The notes beneath the pieces were generated by a model. It made no database searches. It saw nothing but the letters and a program-made list of their open reading frames with translations, and was not told the origin of the DNA. Of a stretch of 64,000 nt of DNA, positions 21,154 to 29,374 are shown one piece after another. Each line of letters starts with the position of its first letter. The stretch's first letter is position 1. The DNA comes from Catonia carolina (Eukaryota > Arthropoda > Insecta > Hemiptera > Achilidae), in assembly GCA_035578175.1 (NCBI GenBank), contig JAQMRL010000001.1, positions 436,008,045 through 436,072,044 of the forward strand. The letters are read 5' to 3'. Both the position numbers and the translations under genes were made by a program.

Positions 21154-21674
21154 TGTTGTTGTTTATGTAAACAACCAAAACGCTGTTTCAAACCTCTCGA
21201 TTTTGTTTTTACGTCTGACCGTTTTGCAATTTCTGCCCATGCAGACGTTGGCGAATGATGATATGAAAATGAGTGATGAAAACTGCCAAACCTGACCGGG
21301 AATCGAACTCGGGACCCTAGCATAGAAGCGGTAGTAACCATTAGGCCTACGCTAACGGGTCGGCCTTAAACCCCTCGAGGTCTTACTAAGTAAAACGAGG
21401 AGAAGGTTTGTTTACCATAGCTTCCTCACTAGGTAACCTGCAGATAATACCTTCTCTTTATTTGTCTCAGAATCTTGCTGTATAATGAAAGCGATTATTT
21501 TCAGAGGAGTTAAAATATTTTAACTTGTGACAATTCCACCTTCATCTCTTCTGTTATTCAATACTTCAGTGATTTCATTGACTGAAAATAAAGTAAAATA
21601 GATTACTGTTTATAGTCCTTGAACTAACGAGCGACGCCTAATTGATATGCGACTCTACCTGCCTGCAAGGGTAC
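21154..21674 (-). mobile_element. Family A element, copy 4, split by a SINE
   Basis: The head (TGTTGTTGTTTATG... 'tttcaaacctctcga') lies at 21154-21200 and the rest resumes at 21379 with 'ggtcttactaagtaaaacgagg'. The break holds a complete family E SINE. Removing the SINE with one target copy rejoins the family A consensus. The right end hairpin is degraded ('gcctgcaagggta'). Confidence 0.88.
21201..21367 (-). mobile_element. Family E tRNA-derived SINE, complete, nested in family A
   Basis: 167 bp. On the minus strand: GGCCGACCCGTTAGCGTAGG (A-box region), a B-box GAGTTCGATTCCCGG, a 'catcactcattttcatatc' body, then the tail with CGTCTGCAT and CAGACG in inverted arrangement and an A-rich end. 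Flanking AAACCTCTCGA (21190-21200) and AAACCCCTCGA (21368-21378) form an 11-bp target duplication. A 73-codon minus frame here is a by-product of the tRNA-like head. Confidence 0.93.
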
Positions 21675-21679
21675 CATAT

Positions 21680-22670
21680 GATCTTCCACTACAAAAAATC
21701 TATTAATTTTTCGAAAAACATGAATAAATCGTAATTTTTATCAGCGACAGACCTTTTGTGATTTAAATTGAATAAAGTGTCATCTACAAAAGAAAATTCA
21801 TATAATATGTTAAAGCGGGTTCAAAATATAATACTTACTAATACTAATAGTTATAATATATCTATTTTTGTTCAATTATAAGGTACAATGTAAAATATAT
21901 GTAGTATAATTAATATAATAATTTAATAATATAGTTACTTTCTGTAACTACACGTAGGTAATTATAACTCAACACATTCGTTTATAATAACTTAAATAAA
22001 TCTTATGCAAAAGAATAATATAAAATAAAAACATACGAACTAATTTTATTGTGAACAAAAATACTACCTGGGCTACAAAGAAAATCTTGACTGTTGGCAG
22101 GGAAGGAACATTATGGAACTAACTTTGACATTCTGTGCAAAATAATTATACATCATAGAATAAAGAGAAAAAAGTATATGAAAGGGGAAACAAACAGTCA
22201 CACTAACACGCTCTCAAACATTCCATGTACAGTACCAACATTTACCTCTGTAGAAACAAATCTAAATAAAAACAATAGAAACACTGCAGTTTTGAATAAC
22301 GCTAAAATAATAAATATTATACATGAGTCATACGAATAATATACATCTTATCTAATATTTCTGGTTGAAGGGAAAATCTAACACTTAAGTTTTCTTTTAA
22401 ATAAATATTAAATTATTTACAGTTACCCACTTCATCAGGCATTACAAAACAAAAAATATTTTACATTATAAATTTTTGGACCAAGGAAAACAGAACTTTC
22501 CTGAAACTAAATAATATTTTACTCGTAGGATGCTTAACTAAATCTCTTGATCGCTGCCTGATCACACAAAATATAGTTACATCACCTAATTTTACAGACT
22601 AAATTTTTGAATAATTATAAAAGTAACTATAAATAACCATTTGTTTGTGAAATAAAGATGTCTATGATAT
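21680..22670. other. AT-rich stretch, no gene recognised
   Basis: An 81-codon plus-strand open frame at 22094-22339 (MAGKEHYGTNFDILCK) has no recognised domain and biased, AT-driven composition; I do not call it a gene. Confidence 0.4.
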
Positions 22671-22678
22671 AAATTTTG

Positions 22679-22706
22679 GTTTGCACAAACTTCAGTTTGT
22701 GCAAAC
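22679..22706. repeat. Perfect hairpin, 13-nt arms and 2-nt loop
   Basis: GTTTGCACAAACT and its exact complement AGTTTGTGCAAAC are separated by TC and followed by an A/C-rich tract. No downstream gene gives it an obvious role. Confidence 0.9.
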
Positions 22707-22723
22707 AAAAAAAAACAAAATTT

Positions 22724-22766
22724 AACCCAACGGGTTGGTCTAGAAGTAAAGTCGTCGCCAAAATCA
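22724..22766 (+). mobile_element. Family B SINE head fragment
   Basis: Only the first ~43 bp of the SINE (ACCCAACGGGTTGGTCTAG through 'gtcgtcgccaaaatca') are present. The match stops inside the central palindrome. The ten bases before the head ('acaaaattta') also precede the complete copy at 23360. Confidence 0.85.
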
Positions 22767-22892
22767 TACATGGAAAAATGATGAAGGATCATTTTGTTTA
22801 GTTCCAAGGTAAATATGGTTGAAAATAATTACTTTTCTTAAGTACATACTTTACATACTTTATTTTAAGTATAAAATAAAGTATTAATAAAA

Positions 22893-23290
22893 TAATTATT
22901 TATTTATTTCCTTTATTACTCCTCCAAAAGAGTAAAGCCCGTGCTTGGAGGAGGATTACGCTAATTACAAAAAAAAACATAGCACAAAATAAACTACAAG
23001 AAAACAATAATAGCACTGAAAAAAACAAAAAGAAAAAACATTTAATTCCAGTACTGCATCACTTATTACATAATAAAAAAAGGTATTACATAATAATAAG
23101 AGAAAATGATCAAAATAACGTTAAAAAAACAGTTTGGTATCAAATTTAAAATAAAACTAAAAATGATAAAAAAACAGAGAGAATACAAATGTAAATTAAA
23201 ATTAAAACTTATGATAATAAAACAAAAATGTTAATAAATAATAAAACAAGTATCAGCAAAGTTATGAAATAGCATTAATTAAAATAGCCT
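22893..23290 (-). mobile_element. Family G repeat, copy 1
   Basis: The reverse complement matches 46955-47240 plus 47649-47668: 'cattttctcttattattatg', 'aagtgatgcagta', 'gtaattagcgtaatcctcc' and 'aagcacgggctttactc', then a tail GGAAATAAATAAATAA. The AAAT-type tail suggests the 3' end of a retroelement. No coding capacity. The left limit on the minus strand is uncertain. Confidence 0.75.
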
Positions 23291-23359
23291 ATGACAAAAA
23301 AAAACCTCTACCAATTTACTTAGATTATTATAGAGAAATAAAAATGAAAACAAAATTTA

Positions 23360-23685
23360 ACCCAACGGGTTGGTCTAGAGGCAAAGTCGTCGCCAAAATC
23401 AGCTGTTTAACAGCTGATTTTCGGAGACGAAGGTTCCTGGTTCAAACCCTAGTAAAGGTAGTTACTTTTATACGGATTTGAATGCTAGACAGTGGTTATC
23501 GGTGTACTTTGATGGATGGGGTTCAATTAACGATACTCTCTCAGGAATGGTCGACCTGAGTCTGTACAAGACTACACCTCATTTACACGTCATACACATC
23601 ATCCTCATCTCATTGGGTCATGGGGTTGCTTATTGTTCTGAATTGAACAGATTGTAACGTACACGAATTAGGGATTACAAAAAAA
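23360..23685 (+). mobile_element. Family B tRNA-derived SINE, complete
   Basis: The head ACCCAACGGGTTGGTCTAGA holds an A-box-like segment and GGTTCAAACCC is the B-box. Between them is a perfect palindrome, AAAATCAGCTGTT-T-AACAGCTGATTTT, where a tRNA would have its anticodon arm. The body matches copies at 12252, 46524 and 55072 and ends in poly-A. No unambiguous target duplication was found. Confidence 0.92.
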
Positions 23686-23689
23686 GATT

Positions 23690-24514
23690 TTAGCCTTAAC
23701 AACCTCCCTTAAATTAAACTAAAAATACTCCCTTAAATACTAAATAAGTTTTGTTCTCCGGCAATCGTGGTTTTCTATTTTAGTAAACAATCTAGTTACT
23801 TTTGTTACCTATTTGATTACGAAACAACTAACTACTTACAATCGTTGAAAAATTGTTTAATTCCTATTAAAGTTTACAATGTTCTTTTAAGGGATCCTTA
23901 TAAAGGGAAGAAAGTAAAATGGCATAAAAATAAAAATTGTAAAGCAAACAAACTCACACATTCACAGTTTGCTAATGGTTAGGTTTAGTGAAAGCGAGCT
24001 TTTAAATGAAACTACGTAGCCTAAGATTAATGGAAAGTTATCTCGCTTAGATAATTAAAAGAAAAGAGGGAGAGAATCGGTTAGAAATACCTTCAAATAA
24101 GATTAAAATCTTTTTATGTGCAGACCCTGGCTTACTAAATCAGTTCTTATCGTGCCTGTTTCTCTGCATCTACATCAATTTACTGTTTTCTGTTATCCGT
24201 AGCCCCCGACAAAACTTTTTAATTTTTTTTTAAAGAAAAAGTCTGTCGTTCCCATGTTACAGATAATGCAAACAACTAACGAAATAAAACAATAACCTAA
24301 CTTACTTGTTACGTAAAAAATAATCGATACTTGAAATAATTATAATTTTGTTTGTAATGTTTCATTGGTTGCAATTAGTATTCTGTGTTTTCCCTTGTTT
24401 TGACGACACTATACCAAGATCATAATACAGGACAAATACTTACATACTCTACAGTACATACTCTATTTACATTATAAATAATATTATTAATATAATATTA
24501 TAAATTAATATTAA
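23690..24514. other. AT-rich stretch, no gene recognised
   Basis: No repeat recognised. A weak acceptor-like tract ends at 24121 ('tttttatgtgcag') but the following 24 open codons are not convincing. Confidence 0.45.
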
Positions 24515-24516
24515 TA

Positions 24517-25776
24517 CAGGGTGATTATAAATGAAATAGACAGTTTCGATAGTTTATAGAAAATGTATTTTGAAAAGTTAATGTAATTACTTACATGATT
24601 ATATAGAAGAATTCATTAAGTTTTTGTTTAAAATATTTACAGATATTCAATGTGTGCACCATTTGTAACACGACAGATATCAACACGGTAGTCGAATTCT
24701 TCCCACACACGATTAAGCACACAACGGTCAACTGTGGCAAGAGCATTTGCGATACGTTATTTTAGATCATCGATATCTAAAGGAAGCGGTGTTACAAAAA
24801 CTTTGTATTTTACATAACCCCATAAGAAAAAGTCACAGGGCGTTAAGTCTGGACTACGAGGTGGCCACGGCGTAAACACAATGTTTTCTTCATTTGCACG
24901 GCCGATCCATCGTCTAGGAAGACGTTCATCAAGACAATTTCTGACCTGTAAGTGCCAGTGAGGTGGAGCTCCATCTTGTACAAAAATAAAGTTATCACTA
25001 TCTTTTTACCTTTTTACGAGTTAATGCGCAAAAGACGTTTACTTTAGGGGAATCGCGTGTATGCTGTAAAGTTATTTTTGGGTTTTTTGTGCTCCATATT
25101 CTGACATTATGTCTATTAACTTTTCCACTTATGTGAAAATTAGATTCATCACTGAAAATTAGGCGATTAAAGAATGCGTCGTCTTTTCAACACAATGTTG
25201 CATCTCCAGACAAACATTTTTACGTACGACTTTATCACTGGTATTTAAACTTTGTACTGCAATTATTTATAAGGAGTCATTTTCAAACGTTTTTGCAGAA
25301 TTTTCCACACAGTCGGTTTTGTAATTTGTAACTCTAAACTTGCTGATCTAGTTGATTTTCCTGGACTTCGTACATAAGCATCACGAACACTATCAATTTG
25401 TTCTTCTATAACAGAAGGTCTTCCAGTACTGTTCCTTTCACACAGACATCCACTGTTTTCAAAACGTTTATACCACTCATAGATTGATTACCTTGTTGGT
25501 GGTGGTTTACCGTATCTTATTCTGAAATGACGTTGCACAACCGTAACCGAGTTTGTTTTGGCTAATTCAAGAACACAATAAGTTTTCTCCACTTGAGTAG
25601 CAGCCATTTTGCTAGACTGGTCGTTGTCAGCAGCCAACAACAAAATGCTAGCAACAGTTGCACCAACATAAACTTTAAAAAATCCCTACAAAACTATATC
25701 ATTTTATATATTCAAATACACCAGTTTGATGTTTAAGAAGCTGTTGAAAGTGTCTATTTCATTTATAATTACCCTG
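24517..25776 (-). mobile_element. Tc1/mariner-type transposon with internal deletion
   Basis: 1260 bp bounded by ~35-bp inverted repeats: CAGGGTGATTATAAATGAAA at the left and, on the other strand of the right end, CAGGGTAATTATAAATGAAA. TA at 24515-24516 and 25777-25778 is the target duplication. It carries one decayed transposase on the minus strand. Its right end lies only 28 bp from the jockey retrotransposon. Confidence 0.95.
24637..25607 (-). pseudogene. Tc1/mariner transposase (DUF4817-type N-terminus), decayed
   Basis: The minus strand begins MAATQVEKTYCVLELAK with the helix-turn-helix region common in insect transposases annotated as DUF4817, including YEWYKRFENSGCLCERN and GRPSVIEEQIDSVRDAYV. 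Downstream are FSDESNFHISGKVNRHNVRI (first acidic residue in SDES), FIFVQDGAPPHWHLQVRN (second) and PRSPDLTPCDFFLWGYV (third). It ends in a recognisable C-terminus, RVTNGAHIEYL, with TAA at 24637-24639. In-frame stops include one at 25498-25500, and several more follow near 25265. About 50-60 codons appear to be missing between KVNVFCALTRKK and the second acidic box. The copy is inactive. Confidence 0.93.
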
Positions 25777-25806
25777 TATCAGTATAAATTATTAATAATA
25801 TAACTT

Positions 25807-26430
25807 AAATTCCTACTTAATTCTAAAATACAAGTTGAAGAACCTCGCCACAAAAGACAAATTATACAATGCACTCGTTGCCAAAGATATGGGCATACAA
25901 AATCATATTGTAATTTACCACATAGATGTGTTCGCTGTGCGGGCCAGCATGATTCTAAAACATGCACTAAGCCAAGAACCACTGAAGCCGTATGTGCTCT
26001 ATGCAATGGTAAACATCCGGCGAACTATCGCGGTTGCACCGTTCACAAAGATCTACAAAACCGACGCTCCCCTGCTCTCGCAACAAAATCAAAAATTTCT
26101 TGTCCACCTCAACCTCCATCAACTGCATCTATAACAGCTTTCCCGCATCTACCAAGTCGGAACAGCAGCCGACAATTCTGCAACACCAATACATCTATTG
26201 ATTCGACATCCCCTTTAAAAACAGAAGAAATATCCACCACTAACTTAAATCCACACCGACGCCCTTCTGTTTCGTACAGTCGAGCAGTGGCCGACGACTC
26301 TACGTCACCCTCTCTTAACGTCTCCGAACAAATTACGTCTTTTATTGCAGAAATGAAGTCCCTTTTTACTCCAATGATAACATTGATGTCACAACTAATT
26401 CAAGCCCTTCTACAACAAAATGGCAAATAA
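25807..26430 (+). CDS. jockey ORF1 (gag-like), N-terminus missing
   Basis: Nucleic-acid-binding protein that packages retrotransposon RNA. The frame is open from just after a stop at 25801-25803 to TAA 26428-26430. Near its start are three zinc-knuckle-like motifs in a row: CTRCQRYGHTKSYC (C-x2-C-x4-H-x4-C), CVRCAGQHDSKTC and CALCNGKHPANYRGC. A Ser/Thr/Pro-rich linker follows, then a hydrophobic C-terminus ending MTLMSQ-like and IQALLQQNGK. The usual ORF1 is longer; here the N-terminal part is lost to 5' truncation and there is no start codon. It overlaps ORF2 by 11 bases (26420-26430), a -1 arrangement that suggests coupled translation. Confidence 0.9.
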   Translation, partial: KFLLNSKIQVEEPRHKRQIIQCTRCQRYGHTKSYCNLPHRCVRCAGQHDSKTCTKPRTTEAVCALCNGKHPANYRGCTVHKDLQNRRSPALATKSKISCPPQPPSTASITAFPHLPSRNSSRQFCNTNTSIDSTSPLKTEEISTTNLNPHRRPSVSYSRAVADDSTSPSLNVSEQITSFIAEMKSLFTPMITLMSQLIQALLQQNGK

Positions 26431-29116
26431 TTATACATCTGGTTCTCTAACTATCCTATTATGGAACGCTAACGGCATATTAAATCATTTTAATAAGCTT
26501 GAAATCATTTTACATAGCAATAGAATAGACGTATTGCTTGTTTCGGAAACGCATCTCACTTCAAGATCTAAATTTTATATTAAAGGTTACAAAATTTACA
26601 GGGCAGATAGACCAGATGATAGAGGATATGGAGGTGCTGCTGTTTTAATTCGGTCTTCTATTCAACACAACGAATATCCTCTTCAACATCCTACGGAATC
26701 GTTTCAGGCTGTAGCTGTCACTTTAAAGTTAAAAAAATTTGACATAAACCTAGCGGCAGTGTATTGCCCTCCACGATTCTCTTTGAAATGTGAAAACTTC
26801 ACTGAATTCTTCTCTTCCCTTGGTCAACGTTTCTTGTCTGGTGGAGATTACAACTCAAAGCATGTACAGTGGGGATCAAGGATTATCAATCCACGAGGCC
26901 GAGCACTACTAAAGGCTATCCTAGAGAACCACCTTGATATTCATTCCACTGGAACACCTACATACTGGCCTTCAGCAACTAGTAAATTACCTGACCTTCT
27001 CGACTTCTTTATTTCAAAAGGCGTTTCTCATCTCCACTCTTCAATTTCGCCCTTAGATGATTTGTCGTCCGATCACTCGCCGGTTTTACTTGTTCTTTCT
27101 GACCAACCTACGGAAATTCCCATTAAACCTTCTTTAACAGCTGGAGTTATGAACTGGGATATGTTTCGAGAATCACTTCAACCTTCACTCAACTTACATC
27201 TCCCGTTAAAAAATTCAGTTGACGTAGAATCTGCGGTTGAGCACTTAACGACGATGATACAAGTTGCAGCATGGAACTCCTCGACTCCCCTTCAACATAC
27301 GGTGGAGCGAAAACATTGCTATCCACATTACATACGAAAATTAATTGCTGAGAAGAGGCAAGCTAGAAGACAATGGCAAAACTCAAGACTACCTACTGAT
27401 AAAACACGACTCAATCAACTTACGAATACCTTGAAATCTATCATACGTACAGTGAAAAATGAAAATCTAGAAAATCGTGTTAGGAACCTGAATACGAAAG
27501 ATGGAAGTCTATGGAAAGAAACCGGTAAACTCCTACGCTATACTCCTCACTGCCCTCCTCTTCGGAAACTGGACAACACATGGGCAAAATCTGACAATGA
27601 AAAAGCCATCCTATTTGCTGAACACTTGGAAAAGACGTTCCAACCACATGGTGATACTTTACCAGCTTTTACAAAATTAATAGAAGATAAAGTATCTTCA
27701 CCTTTACAGTTGTGTCTACCTCCACTCAATTTTACTGACCAAGAAATAAAGACTGCAATTACTCAATTGCCACTAAAAAAATCTCCTGGATATGATTTGA
27801 TAACGGCTGAAGTACTACGTGAACTGCCACAAGCAGGAATAACTCTAATTACGCAAATTTTTAATGCTATTTTGCGGACCACCCACTTTCCTATACAGTG
27901 GAAATTTTCACAAGTTATCATGTTTCATAAAGAAAATAAACCAATCCACGAACCATCTTCTTACAGGCTCATCAGTTTACTTTCAACAGTTTCAAAATTA
28001 TTCGAAAAACTTTTACTCCCAAGACTGCTTATATTTGTAGAAGACCGAGGTATAATCCCTAATCATCAATTTGGGTTCCGTCGACGGCACAGCACAATTC
28101 ATCAACTACACAGAATCGTTGATCAAATTGCCTCTGGCTTTGAACAAAAAAAATATGTAAGTGCCGTCTTCTTTGATGTTTGCGCAGCGTTTGATAAAGT
28201 TTGGCATCAAGGTCTGCGATATAAATTAAGAAAATTCTTGCCAGATGCCTATTTCTTAATCATCAGCTCCTTTTTAACGGACAGATTTTTTCAAGTAAAA
28301 CATAATACGGCTCTGTCTGACTACAAACAAATCGTCGCTGGTGTTCCACAAGGATCAATCTTGTCGCCACTGCTTTACAGCATCTATACATCAGATCTAC
28401 CTGCATCTGCTAACACCACCTTAGCGACTTATGCTGACGATACAGTCATCCTTTCTTCTGATGTAAAGCCAGAAGCAGCAAGTAATAATTTACAAAGCCA
28501 CATTAACTTTTTAAATTATTGGTTAAAAATCTGGAGGATCCAATTCAACGCTTCAAAATCAGTGCATGTCACCTTTTCTCTCCGGAAAGGCGAATGTCCT
28601 CAACTAGTCCTCGACAATAAACCGATACCACAACGACAAAAAGTTAAATACCTTGGACTTCACCTTGACAAGAGACTCACCTGGGCGACTCATATAAAAA
28701 CCAAAAGACTGACTTTGAACTCCAAATTGAAAGAACTATTTCGACTTCTTGGACGCCGCTCTTCACTGACTCTAAAATCTAAACTATTACTATACAAAGT
28801 TTATCTCAAACCAATATGGACCTATGGACTACAAATTTATGGCACAGCTAAACCGAGCAATCTACAAAAATTACAAGCCTTTCAGTCAAAATGCCTACGT
28901 TTAATCACCTGCGCACCTTTTTATGTCAACAACAAAATTCTACATGACGACCTTAATATTCCGTTCATAAGTGAAGTAGTTAAGTCCAGCTACAGTGTTT
29001 TTCACAGAAAATTGCATGATCACCCCAACGAATTAATCACCAAACTATCGGATGCATCACTACCAGGAAATCCGCAGCGCAGGTTGAAACGTCAATGGGC
29101 CAGAGATCTTTTATAA
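26420..29116 (+). CDS. jockey ORF2: endonuclease and reverse transcriptase, intact
   Basis: An 898-residue protein that nicks target DNA and primes reverse transcription there. The N-terminal endonuclease shows LLWNANGI (N16), VSETHL (E43), GGDYNSKHVQWG (D143) and SSDHSPV (D218, H219). The reverse transcriptase shows KKSPGYDLITAEVL, FFDVCAAFDKVW (D586), GVPQGSILSPLLYSIYTSDL and the catalytic TYADDTVILSS (D673, D674). After it come KYLGLHLDKRLTW, YLKPIWTYGLQIYG and a C-terminal QRRLKRQWARDLL. Length is normal for jockey and there are no stops or frameshifts, so this copy is recent. Small deviations are Leu for the usual Pro in SYRLISLL and Ser for Ala in KSPGYD. The enzyme could act in trans although this copy lacks its 5' end. 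Confidence 0.97.
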   Translation: MANNYTSGSLTILLWNANGILNHFNKLEIILHSNRIDVLLVSETHLTSRSKFYIKGYKIYRADRPDDRGYGGAAVLIRSSIQHNEYPLQHPTESFQAVAVTLKLKKFDINLAAVYCPPRFSLKCENFTEFFSSLGQRFLSGGDYNSKHVQWGSRIINPRGRALLKAILENHLDIHSTGTPTYWPSATSKLPDLLDFFISKGVSHLHSSISPLDDLSSDHSPVLLVLSDQPTEIPIKPSLTAGVMNWDMFRESLQPSLNLHLPLKNSVDVESAVEHLTTMIQVAAWNSSTPLQHTVERKHCYPHYIRKLIAEKRQARRQWQNSRLPTDKTRLNQLTNTLKSIIRTVKNENLENRVRNLNTKDGSLWKETGKLLRYTPHCPPLRKLDNTWAKSDNEKAILFAEHLEKTFQPHGDTLPAFTKLIEDKVSSPLQLCLPPLNFTDQEIKTAITQLPLKKSPGYDLITAEVLRELPQAGITLITQIFNAILRTTHFPIQWKFSQVIMFHKENKPIHEPSSYRLISLLSTVSKLFEKLLLPRLLIFVEDRGIIPNHQFGFRRRHSTIHQLHRIVDQIASGFEQKKYVSAVFFDVCAAFDKVWHQGLRYKLRKFLPDAYFLIISSFLTDRFFQVKHNTALSDYKQIVAGVPQGSILSPLLYSIYTSDLPASANTTLATYADDTVILSSDVKPEAASNNLQSHINFLNYWLKIWRIQFNASKSVHVTFSLRKGECPQLVLDNKPIPQRQKVKYLGLHLDKRLTWATHIKTKRLTLNSKLKELFRLLGRRSSLTLKSKLLLYKVYLKPIWTYGLQIYGTAKPSNLQKLQAFQSKCLRLITCAPFYVNNKILHDDLNIPFISEVVKSSYSVFHRKLHDHPNELITKLSDASLPGNPQRRLKRQWARDLL

Positions 29117-29374
29117 AGTGATTTATTTTATTTTTCTTTCTTCATTTTTTTCTTATGTTATTATTTATCATTCATGTATCATGAACTTTATTTCATAGAA
29201 CATATACCAATGGGTATCACTGTTCTTTTTCATTTATTTATTTTTATTTATTTTTTTTTATTTTTTTTCCTTGTCATCCTTTGTTTACTGTCATCTAATT
29301 TGCTCGTTGTATCGTAGTATATAGTTGCAAATAAAGTTATTAAAGTTAAAAAAAAAAAAAAAAAAAATATAACT

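Larger units (their letters stand above)
25806..29365 (+). mobile_element. jockey-type non-LTR retrotransposon, 5'-truncated
   Basis: Two overlapping frames (partial ORF1, complete ORF2), an AATAAA signal at 29330-29335 and a poly-A run at ~29348-29367. AATATAACT at 25797-25805 and 29366-29374 is a probable 9-bp target duplication, though both sides are AT-rich. Truncation removes the first part of ORF1 and the internal promoter, the usual fate of jockey copies. Confidence 0.93.

Noticed and set aside
23360..23450. tRNA gene
   Set aside because: The region between the boxes is a palindrome, not an anticodon arm, and the sequence is a repeated SINE.
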